Source of the DNA: Dipteris shenzhenensis
Lineage: Eukaryota; Polypodiophyta; Polypodiopsida; Gleicheniales
NCBI GenBank assembly: GCA_047967505.1
Contig: CM106541.1
Direction: 5' to 3' (one strand)
DNA: 64,000 bases
Shown one piece after another: positions 52,619 to 61,716 of this stretch. The translations under genes were made by a program, and so were the position numbers. The number at the start of each line of letters is the position of its first letter. The stretch's first letter is position 1. Below the pieces are notes generated by a model. That model did not search any database. It had not been told where the DNA came from and saw only the letters and a list, made by a program, of their open reading frames with translations.

Positions 52619-54104
52619 ATCAAGACCATTATAGATAATGAGATCATGTATCCTGTTGAGGTCTAATAGGGCTTGCCCATAAGATGTGAATGGACCTCGC
52701 CTGTCAGCTGAAACCTATAGCATACCTGCCTCCTCAAGGTCAACGTCTGGCAGTAGAGTGGAATCATCTCTGAAGTCAAGGAGTGATACCTGACGGGTGC
52801 ATGTCCTCGCGTTGAAGTCCCCCACTAGGAGGACTTCTCCGCGGCTAGAGAAGTCAACGGTGGACTGATAAAGAGCAGCAAATGGGGATGTCTCATCCTC
52901 ACCTCGGATATCTCTGGCAAAGTGGGAGGTCTCAGGGGGAAGTAGCAAACTGCAACAAATAGATCTCGGCTGTCCATGTGCCGAATCCGGATCCAAAGAA
53001 ACCTGGAATGTGCATCTCTTTGCTCTACTGAAATGGTCCCCAAAAGTGTGGATCTGAAAAGGACTGCAACTCCACCCTGATCCTCGAACTCCCCCTGTAT
53101 CCCTCGTCTCATCTTTGTAGGCAGACTCCCATGTACATCCGCTGACTACTGGAAGTGGGCGCTCTGGACTTTGATGTGTCTCAGTATAAAAGACTATGTC
53201 ATGACCTGTATAGGATTCCGAGAAGTTCCCTAGTTCTGACCATAAGGTACCATTACAGTTCCAAATGGTGCAGGATAGGGTCTCGAATATTTGAGTCTCA
53301 TAGACCCCGCTTCCCTATGTAGGGAAGGGGGGGCAGGTGCCCTACGGGGGCCTGTAAGAAGTCGTCTCTCTTGTATCACTGCCTACTTCCCCTCCTTTCG
53401 GGCCTAATCCTGCGCTGCAGCAAACTCCCTGGAATTGTGTATGGCTGTGACCTCCTGCCGGAGCTATAGGATATTCTGTCTGAGGCCCTGAATGAGACCA
53501 GCTTGCTCGCGAATGGCCCACGCTTGCTCCTGTATGATGTGGCTCTGCTCGTGGTTGAAGCGGACCTGCTCTCGTGCGAAGCGAGTCAGCTCCATCTCAC
53601 GCTCACGGAAACTATGTATGTCCATGAGCAAGGTCTCCCATGCCTCTGGTGTATGAGACCACCCATGTCCAAGTTGAAACTGTGATGGCTGTGGCATGAA
53701 AGTGTGGGACTGAGTCCGGAAGTTGGACGGTGACTAGGTGAACTGGGTGACGAACGGAGATGACAGTGGAATGGATGAGGCAGTCCCAATGGGTTGTGGG
53801 AGCGTGGGCCGACTGAGAGGGAGAGGGGAGAGTGAAGCGTAATGCGGAACAGTGTACGACACCTCCGAAGTAGGTGTCATTCATACACTCTGAAATGGCA
53901 GTGCCAGCGGGCGGGGTAGAGTGGGGTGGGCAGAGCAGGGTAGGTAGGCTGAGCGAAGGGAGGCTGAGCGGAGCGGAGGGGTAGGCTGAGCTGAGCGTAG
54001 TGGAGGGATAGGCTGAGCGGAGAGGAAGACGGGGAACTCGTGCTTCAAAAGAGAGAGAGGAGATTAGCAAGAAGAGGAGATGAGGAGCAGGAAGGCGGGG
54101 AACT
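52619..54104 (-). pseudogene. Family C LINE: 5' region, ORF1 and start of endonuclease
   Basis: Minus strand from 54100: pyrimidine-rich leader with GCTCAGCCT repeats (54045-53940). ORF1 then gives HGWSHTPEAWETLLMDIHSF and a helix FNHEQSHIIQEQAWAIREQA (53697-53464), RKEGKWAVIQERR near 53400, and endonuclease pieces GHDIVFYTETHQS, then FLWIRIRHMDSRDLFVAVCY and LVGDFNARTC (GDFN box). It stops at 52619, abutting another C-terminal copy, so RT is deleted or the two are separate insertions. This is the only family C 5' end in the window. Confidence 0.75.
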
Positions 54105-54594
54105 CAGTGTAGATACGTGATGACCTGAAATGCAGCATCTAGCTATAATGGGGATGGCCCAAACTCAGCTTGGATGATCTAGTGAGGAACGGACAGTTTA
54201 CCGCGAATCATCCACGATAGCAAGAGAACCTGTAGCTGCTCCACACGAGCTCACTTTGTATCTGACAAGTCTGCCCCCCCACAAGGGCTCTCCCATATAT
54301 CCCCCCTGGGCAGACCAAGGAGTCGAAAAGCAACCCCTTGGTCCGTGGATCTTGAAAGTGCGAGCGGAAGTATTGTCACTCTAGTCTGGCCAATGAAGCG
54401 TATCCCTTACCTAGGTGGGCTTGCATCGCGGGTCTTATAGTGAAGATAGGTCCGGAGAAGACAACCCCCAGATACGTGTATGATGAAACTATCTCAACAG
54501 GTGACCCATCAAACGTGAACTGCTCTTGGTGAAGGATGGCTCGAGATGTATTGAAGACCATAACCTTGGTTTTCCCAAGGTTGACCTTCAAATC
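54105..54594 (-). mobile_element. Family C LINE fragment (end of RT)
   Basis: Minus strand: MKVNLGKTKVMVFNTSRAIL (54591 onward), then VSSYTYLGVVFSGPIFTIRP, then SLARLE and further C-terminal sequence to 54105. No 3' end of its own. It ends at 54594, where the tail of the next copy begins. Confidence 0.8.
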
Positions 54595-54816
54595 ATGAGA
54601 GAGAGAGAAAGTTTGTTAAAGTCTTTGAAAGACCGATGGGTCTATGAGACTATGAAAAACTTGGTACAAACGAGTTGTGGTGGTGGAGCTACTAAACGAG
54701 CATCCACACCAATGCAAAATGCAAAAAATACAGAATGGTAGTACTAAGTCTTAACTACAACAGTCATGTCGGTGGTCGACTATATATCAATCTCATCATC
54801 ATCTTGCAAGAACACT
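54595..54816 (-). mobile_element. Family C LINE, short 3' end
   Basis: GAGAGAGAGAAAG tail, TTTGTTAAAGTCTTTG, hairpin arms and about 150 bp of 3' untranslated sequence including CAACAGTCATGTCGG. It replaces the 5' LTR and early leader of the copia element that follows, or was joined to it by deletion. Confidence 0.85.
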
Positions 54817-54852
54817 AGAGATTCAGGATTTGGTCTGCAATTTCTTTTTGAT

Positions 54853-54965
54853 TGCAGTACATTGAGTCACATTTGCAGGACATTGAGTCATTTTACAGGA
54901 CATTGAGTCACTTTTGCAGGACGTTGAGTCAAATTTGCATACATTGGGTCACATTTGCAAAAATT
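54853..54965 (+). repeat. Leader tandem repeat, unit about 22-25 bp
   Basis: About five copies of (T)TGCAGGACATTGAGTCA(C/T)-type units with variation (GTACATTGAGTCAC, GGACGTTGAGTC, TACATTGGGTCAC). The same array occurs in copy 2 at about 60698-60780. Confidence 0.8.
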
Positions 54966-55227
54966 TCAGCAAAATTTGGGGCTTTTCTGCATTTGCCCTC
55001 TTTTTGGCCTATTTGCCCTCAATAAATTTGGGGCTTTTGCCAGATTTGGTATTTTTTGTAGTGAACATTGCCTGTCACAGTCACATTTGGGTCAGATCTG
55101 CATTTGCCCTTTGATTTGGGTTAGAAATTTGTAGATATTTGCTGTCACTTTTGGACAGCTAGCTTTTTGCAGTGATAGCCTTGAGGCTTTTGGGTTTTCA
55201 GGTCTTTTTCAGGGTATCACATTTGCT

Positions 55228-58200
55228 ATGGCTGGGAACAATCAAGATTTATTTGGAGTTCTTCGTGAAGATGATAAGTTGGATGGCACCAACTATCCGA
55301 TGTGGTCTTATCTCATGAAACATATTCTTGTTGCAAAGCATTTGTGGAATATTGTTTCTGGGGCTGATTTGAGGCCAGCCAATGCTACAGTGGTTGCCTC
55401 TACTGCTAGTCCTTCTGCAGGGGGGTACTCCTTGTCATGCCTCTTCCTCTAGCACTCCTGCTGTTGCTCTTCCAACTCAAGAACAGTCTAGATGGGATGC
55501 AAGAGATGCAAATGCACATTCATGCATTGCTTTATCATGCAAGAGAATCATTATTCCACACATCCGTTCTTGCAGGACAGCAAAGGATGCTTGGGATAAA
55601 TTGGCTTCTCTATATCAGATTCGCAATGAAGCACGTGTTGCATATTTGAGAAGGCAATTACGGGAAGTGAATATGAATGAAGGTGAGTCAATGGATGCAT
55701 ATTTGACAAAGGTCAAAGACCTCATGGAACAGCTTGCCAACATTGATGAAGTGGTGCCAAATTCACAGCTTGTCAGTACTACATTGAATGGACTACCAGA
55801 TACATATCAAGGGTTTGCTACAACCCTTCGATTAGTGGCCATGGGTAATCCAGACCACTATTCTTTTGATCAGCTAGTTACTTTGCTTTTGCAGGAAGAG
55901 CAAAGTAGAGCTAATAGACAAGCCATTATTCCTGATCATGCATTTGCTTCACAGCAAACAAGAAGAGGCAAGGCTTTCAAGCCTATGGGCAAGCCAAAAT
56001 CTGCGCATAGCAGCTGCAATTCCTCCCATGCATCTAAAAATACAGCAGATAAGTCAAAGAAGAAAAGATGCAACTATTGTCGCAAGCTTGGACATGACAT
56101 TTCAGAATGCAGGAAGCGCATTGCTTCGGAGAAAAAGAAAGCAGGATTGACAATTAATGCCTCACATGCTATTGAATCCCATGAGCCAGAAGAGCTTCAC
56201 ATGCACATGCTCTTCAGGATGATTGGGCATGGGTTGTCCATTGCTCATTTGATCCCTCCAAAGCTGATGCATTCTTTATTGCTAACGACGCTCAGTCCTG
56301 GTACTTTGATAGTGGTGCTTCCAAGCATGTCACATTTTGCAGACAATTGTTTCATTCTTTAGCTGATGCACCTGGAGGGAGGACTGTTACATGTGCTTAA
56401 TAATGCTTCATATGCTGTAAAAGGAGTTGGAGATATGCAGCTCACATCCATTTCAAGCCATCCTGTGACTCTGACAAATGTTCTTTTTGTGCCTGGCATT
56501 GAAGTCAACTTGATTTTAATTTCAGCAATTGCTACTATAGGTTTCAGAGTAATTTTTAATGGCTATAGATGTCTAGTTTATGATCTTCGTGATGACAATG
56601 CCATAGTTCTCACTGGCACTTTGCAAAAAGGGCTTTATCAGCTTGATCATCATTCAGCTGCACTTTCTATTGAAGCATTGGCTATTTCAGATTCAAAGCT
56701 TGCTGAAACTCATCTTTGGCATGAGAGAATGGGCCATCTCAATTATAGAGCTCTTGCAAAGCTACATTCACAGCAGATGGCAAATGATGTACGTCAGACT
56801 CACACAGTTTCCAAACATGTGTGTGAGGGTTGTCCTTTGGGTAAGATGCATCCATTTCCTTTTCAAAAGAATTGTCCAAAACTCTCACAAAGGAAATTGC
56901 AGCTAGTACACAGTGATGTGTGTGGCCCAATGAGGACAAATGCCATTGGGGGGTATAAGTATTTCATGACTCTCATTGATGATTTCACAAGATATTGCTG
57001 GATATATCCTTTAAAGGCCAAATCTGAAGTTTTCTTATGCTTTCAGAGATGGCCAAATATGGTTGAGAATGAATCAGGAAGCAAGCTTGTCACCCTCAAC
57101 ACAGATAGGGGGGGTGAGTATATGTCAAAGGAGTTTGATGCATTTCTGTCTTCATGGGGCATTATTCACTCATGCACTACTCCGTACACTCCTCAGTAGA
57201 ATCCTGTTTCTGAAAGGAAAAACAAGTCCACAATGGAGATGGCCAGATGCATGCTTAAGGCCAAGTCTTTGCCCAATAAATTTTAGCTTTATGCAGTAAT
57301 GTGTGCCAACTATGTGCTGAATAGATCACCTACACGGGCATTGAAGACTATTACACCTTATGAAGCATGGAAAGGCAGGAAACCTTCACTTTCACACATG
57401 AGAGTTTTTGGGTCTCTTGCATATGTTCATGTACCATCTCAGCTGAGACATAAGCTTGATGACAAAGCAATCAAATGCATATTTATTGGTTAGAGCCAGG
57501 AGAGCAGAGGGTATCGGTTATATCAACCAAATACTGGGAAGATTATTGTCAGTAGAGATGTGATCTTTGCTGAACATTCAGCTTCTCCTCTTGTGGACTG
57601 CAAAGCAAAGCCAGATGTTGACATGTTTGATGCCTTTGAATCTTGGTTACCTCTGCCATCATCAGAAGAGAATTTTGACCAGCAACATGAGCCTCTTGCA
57701 GGCCCTCCACTAAGCAATAATCAGCCACAACCTCATGCTGATTTGCAGGTTTCTCTTCTGGCACAAAATGATCCCACTACTCATGATGCAGTCATTGAAG
57801 AAAGAGCTGTCAATAGACAGCAAAGGCAAGTTCCCAGATGGCTTCTTGATACATTGAGGGACAGCAAACAAGATCAGCCTTTTGCTGCCCGGACAAGATC
57901 AGGGAATAGACAACATCGTCACTTTCTTGAGTTTGCACTCCTTGCTACAGCTTGCAATGAAGAGCCTCTGTGCCATAAAGATGCTTTTGACAGCAAAGAG
58001 TGGATGGATGCAATGAGAGCTGAGTTACAATCTATTGCCAAAAATGACACATGGGAATTAGTAGATCTCCCTCCCGGCAAGCATGCCATTGAAACGCAGT
58101 GGGTCTACAAATTAAAAAGGAAATATGATGGCAGCATAGATTGATACAAAGCTCGTCTTGTTGCAAAAGGGTATGCCCAACAACAAGGCATTGACTTTGA

Positions 58201-59462
58201 GGAGACATTTGCTCCCACATCCAGGATTACTACCATTAGATGTGTCATTGCCATTGCAGCCCATCATCATTGGCAAGTGCACCAACTTGACATCAAGACT
58301 GCTTTTCTTCATGGGGATCTGCAGGAAGAAGCCTATGTCACACAACCTCCTGGCTTTGAGGTTGTTAATTCTAAAAATAAGGTATGCCGGCTTAGAAAAG
58401 CCCTTTATGGTTTGAAGCAGGCACCTAGGGCATGATATGCCAAACTTCATGCACACTTACTATCCCTTGGTTTTCAGAATAGTCTCACAGAACCCACTCT
58501 TTATGTCCGTGGGAGTGGATCTGATTTTTTAGTGCTGATTTTATATGTGGATGATATGCTCATCATGGGCCCAGATACTCAGCAAATTGCAGCTTTCAAG
58601 GCTGATTTGCAGCAGATTTTTTACATGTCAGACATGGGACGGCTCCATTATTATTTGGGCATTCAGTTTGCTCATGTTGAGGGGGGTATCATGATGTCTC
58701 AGTCCAAGTATATTGGACAGCTCCTTGATCGTTTTCAGTTTGAGGATTGGAAGCCAATCTCTACTCCAGTGGAGCCTGGCTTCAAATGCTCAGCTCATGA
58801 TGGGAGCCCACCATGCGATATCACTCTTCATCAGCAGGCTGTTGGATGCCTTATTTATTTATGTCACACCAGACCTGACTTGCAGTATGCAGTATCTCAG
58901 CTCAGCAGATTCATGCACATGCCCAGTTCACAGCATTGGCAGGCAGTGAGGAGAGTCTTCAGGTATCTCAGAGGCACTGAGGATTTAGCCCTCTTCTATG
59001 GTGATCAGGGTTCACTTATCATGCATGCTTACATGCATAGTGACTGGGCAGGATGTTCCGACACCAGAGTGTCACATACTGGCAACTGTTTTTTGCTTGG
59101 TAATTCATGTATCTCTTGGCTCAGCAAGAAGCAACCAACAGTTGCCACGTCTAGCTGTGAGGCTGAGTACAAGGCAGCTTTCACCACTACAGTAGAGTGT
59201 GTTTGGCTTCAACAATTACTTACAGATCTTGGTATTTGCCAGAAATCCTCCACTTTTGTCTAGACTGACAGCCAGAGTGCTTTGGCTATTGCGCGTAACC
59301 CAGTGTTTCATGCGCGTACCAAGCATATTGAAGTTCACTATCATTATGTTCGGGAGCGGTTGTCAGCAGGAGACATAGAGTTGTCCTATCTTCCCTCAGA
59401 GGACAACATAGCAGATATGTATACAAAGGCACTTCCTTGTCCCAAGTTTGAAGTCTTCTGAT
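55228..59462 (+). pseudogene. gag-pol: Copia gag-pol polyprotein, copy 1 (multiply broken)
   Basis: Gag starts MAGNNQDLFGVLREDDKLDG. A frameshift near 55425 moves it to the frame holding [20 protein letters not shown] and the knuckle CNYCRKLGHDISEC. Another shift near 56195 precedes the protease WYFDSGASKHVT. The pre-integrase region shows HLWHERMGHLNY. Integrase has HSDVCGPM and LNTDRGGEY, and the Glu is kept in PVSERKNKS. RT has [16 protein letters not shown] and LYVDDMLIMG. RNase H has HSDWAGCSDTRVSHTGN. Stops lie at 57197, 57284, 57491, 58142, 58433 and 59261. Catalytic residues are otherwise present. It ends DIELSYLPSEDNIADMYTK then KFEVF. Confidence 0.92.
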
Positions 59463-59611
59463 AGGCTTTACACTTGGTTCCCTTTGTTACATGATCTGAC
59501 ATCCCTTGTACATTCATAGGTGGCTATATCCTTTTGGATGAACATGTGCCACCATGACCAGAAAATACCAGGTATTCTGAGACGTTTCCAGAGTACTTCA
59601 GCCCATCCCAT

Positions 59612-59620
59612 GGAGGGGGG
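59612..59620 (+). promoter_or_regulatory. Polypurine tract of copia copy 1
   Basis: GGAGGGGGG just before the LTR; primes second-strand synthesis in this class of element. Confidence 0.85.
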
Positions 59621-59622
59621 TT

Positions 59623-59908
59623 TGTAGTGTAGGCCATCCTTTGGTGGTTCTAGTGATGCCCTATAGGCCATGGTATGTGCCTTGTAGGCATAAGTGTAGG
59701 CACTTATTGTGTTAGTGCCTTCTATGCCACATAGGACACTTAATCCTATGTGACACCTAGGACACTTAGTCGTAGGCCTAGATACAAGTATTTTGTACTT
59801 GTGTTTAGGAACCTTATCCATCTATCTAAGTTTACGTGACTATCATCTTCGACTCGTCCTATACTGCACACACACACACTCTCTCTCTCTCTCTCAATCG
59901 TTACTTCA
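59623..59908 (+). repeat. Single LTR shared by two copia copies
   Basis: TGTAGTGTAGG to TTACTTCA, 286 bp. It is preceded by a polypurine tract and followed by a primer site, so it serves as 3' LTR for copy 1 and 5' LTR for copy 2. Near the end there are (CA)n and (CT)n runs (59868-59895). No strong TATA box; CCTATACTG near 59860 is a weak candidate. Confidence 0.92.
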
Positions 59909-59909
59909 G

Positions 59910-59922
59910 TGGTATCAGAGCA
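59910..59922 (+). promoter_or_regulatory. Primer binding site of copia copy 2
   Basis: TGGTATCAGAGCA one base after the LTR, complementary to initiator Met tRNA with a change in the last base. Confidence 0.9.
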
Positions 59923-60011
59923 GGTTTTGCTCTAGCCTTCCAGATCTCCTCAGCCCTGAGCCTCCATTGCTCATTGGAGTTTTTTCTCCCTTGCTGGTCG
60001 ACAAGCAGGCG

Positions 60012-60473
60012 TCGTACAGTTCGTACCTTCCGTACAGTAGGCGTCGTACAGTCGTACCTTCCGTACAGTTCATGCGTTGTGCATTCCTTACGTTAGCAGA
60101 TCTGCATCGTCGCCGTACATCTGCGTTGAAGGACGCCGTACACCCGTCGGCGCCGTACTGTACTCCGTACTTTGTGTCGTACATCCGCCATACACCCGTA
60201 CCTGCAGTTCGCCGTACGTACGGTGCATTCATAGTACTTCTGTACCGTACGCCATTTTGTACCTTCGCTGTACAAGGTACATACGCCGTACGATTGTACC
60301 TGCGTAGGAGTACAAGACATTTGCAGATTTGGGGCTACGCCGTACGATTGTACTTGCGTAGGAGTACAAGGTACTTTCACCGTACCTTCAGTCATCAGCA
60401 GTTCGTACCAGCTTCCCGTACAGCTTCATCTGGGTATTCCGTACAGCTTCATCTGGTATTCCGTACAGTACCT
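60012..60473 (+). repeat. GTAC/CGTAC-rich array in the copia leader
   Basis: I count 34 GTAC tetranucleotides in about 460 bp, roughly 22 of them as CGTAC, often as CCGTACA, TTCGTACC or overlapping GTACGTAC. Chance would give about two. Spacing is irregular (about 5 to 25 bp, with one 50-bp gap). GTAC is the core bound by plant SBP/SPL transcription factors; that link is inference. Confidence 0.85.
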
Positions 60474-61043
60474 TTTTTAGCATTGGCTGGAAACAGGTCC
60501 TTGGTCTCACTGCAGTCATCTACAGACATTTGCAGATTTGGGGCTTTTGCAGAACATTAAAAAAAAAAAAAATTGGGGCTATTGCAGGACATGGAAAATT
60601 TGGGGTTTTCATTTCCTTTCACCTCTTTTAATTGCAATTTCTTGCAAGAAATTGGAGTTTTGGGATTTGTTCTGCAATTTCTTGTTTAGATTGCAGTACA
60701 TTGGGTCAGATTGCAGGACATTCAGTTATATTTGCAGGACATTGTGTCAGATTTGCAAACTTTGGGTCACATTTGCGAAATTTCAGCAAGATTTGGGGCT
60801 TTTCTGAATGTGCCCTCTTTTTGGCTTATTTGCCCTCAATAAATTTGGGGCTTTTGCCAAATTTGCTGTTTTTGCAGTGAACATTGCCTGTCACAGTCAC
60901 ATTTGAGTCAGATCTGCATTTGCCCTTTGATTTGGGTCAGAAATTTGCAGATATTTGCTGTCATTTTTGGACTGCCAGCTTATTGCAGTGATAGCCTTGA
61001 GGCTTTTGGGTTTTCAGGTCTTTTACAAGTTATCACATTTGCT

Positions 61044-61716
61044 ATGGCTGGGAACAATCAAGATTTATTTGGAGTCCTTCGTGAAGATGATAAGTTGGAT
61101 GGCACCAACTATCCGATGTGATCTTATCTCATGAAACATATTCTTGTTGCAAAGCATTTGTGGAATATTGTTTCTGGGGCTGATCTGAGGCCAGCCAATC
61201 CTTCAGTTATTATTTCTACTGCTGCACCTTCTGCAGGTGGTACTTCTCCTGATGCCTCTTCCTCTAGCACTCCTGCTGTTGCTCTTCCAACTCAAGAACA
61301 GTCTAGATGGGATGCAAGAGATGCAAATGCACATTCATGCATTGCTTTATCATGCAAGAGAATCATTATTCCACACATCCGTTCTTGCAGGACAGCAAAG
61401 GATGCTTGGGATAAATTGGCTTCTCTATATCAGATTCGCAATGAAGCACGTGTTGCATATTTGAGAAGGCAATTACGGGAAGTGAATATGAATGAAGGTG
61501 AGTCAATGGATGCATATTTGACAAAGGTCAAAGACCTCATGGAACAGCTTGCCAACATTGATGAAGTGGTGCCAAATTCACAGCTTGTCAGTACTACATT
61601 GAATGGACTACCAGATACATATCAAGGGTTTGCTACAACCCTTCGATTAGTGGCCATGGGTAATCCAGACCACTATTCTTTTGATCAGCTTGTTACTTTG
61701 CTTTTGCAGGAAGAGC
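61044..61716 (+). pseudogene. gag: Copia gag, copy 2 (one stop, then a frameshift)
   Basis: Starts MAGNNQDLFGVLREDDKLDG at 61044. TGA at 61119-61121 replaces the Trp codon of NYPMW seen in copy 1. The frame then runs open through SCRTAKDAWDKLASLYQIRN and LLQEEQ. A small deletion near 61717 (GCAAAGAGAGC against GCAAAGTAGAGC) shifts it into the frame used by the rest of the polyprotein. Confidence 0.9.

Larger units (their letters stand above)
54817..59622 (+). mobile_element. Copia element copy 1, 5' LTR missing
   Basis: Leader from 54817 corresponds to 60640 onward of copy 2, followed by gag-pol (55228-59462) and the polypurine tract GGAGGGGGG at 59612-59620. Its 3' LTR (59623-59908) is also the 5' LTR of copy 2. 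Nucleotide identity with copy 2 looks about 95% by eye through gag and integrase. Confidence 0.92.
59909..61043 (+). other. Long untranslated leader of copia copy 2
   Basis: 1.13 kb between primer site and Gag start, with no gene. The first half (60012-60471) is packed with GTAC motifs, described separately. A 13-base A run lies at 60560-60572, then the TTGCAGGACATT repeats, and finally a T-rich stretch with two TTTGGGGCTTTT boxes. Confidence 0.8.

Noticed and set aside
53586-54070. 152-codon minus-strand frame in the LINE 5' region
   Set aside because: It is out of frame with the better ORF1 reading 53697-53464 and shows no ORF1 features.
59793-60560. 255-codon plus-strand frame across the copia LTR and leader
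   Set aside because: Starts in the LTR, crosses the primer site and is rich in Tyr/Arg/Thr from GTAC repeats; no domain.
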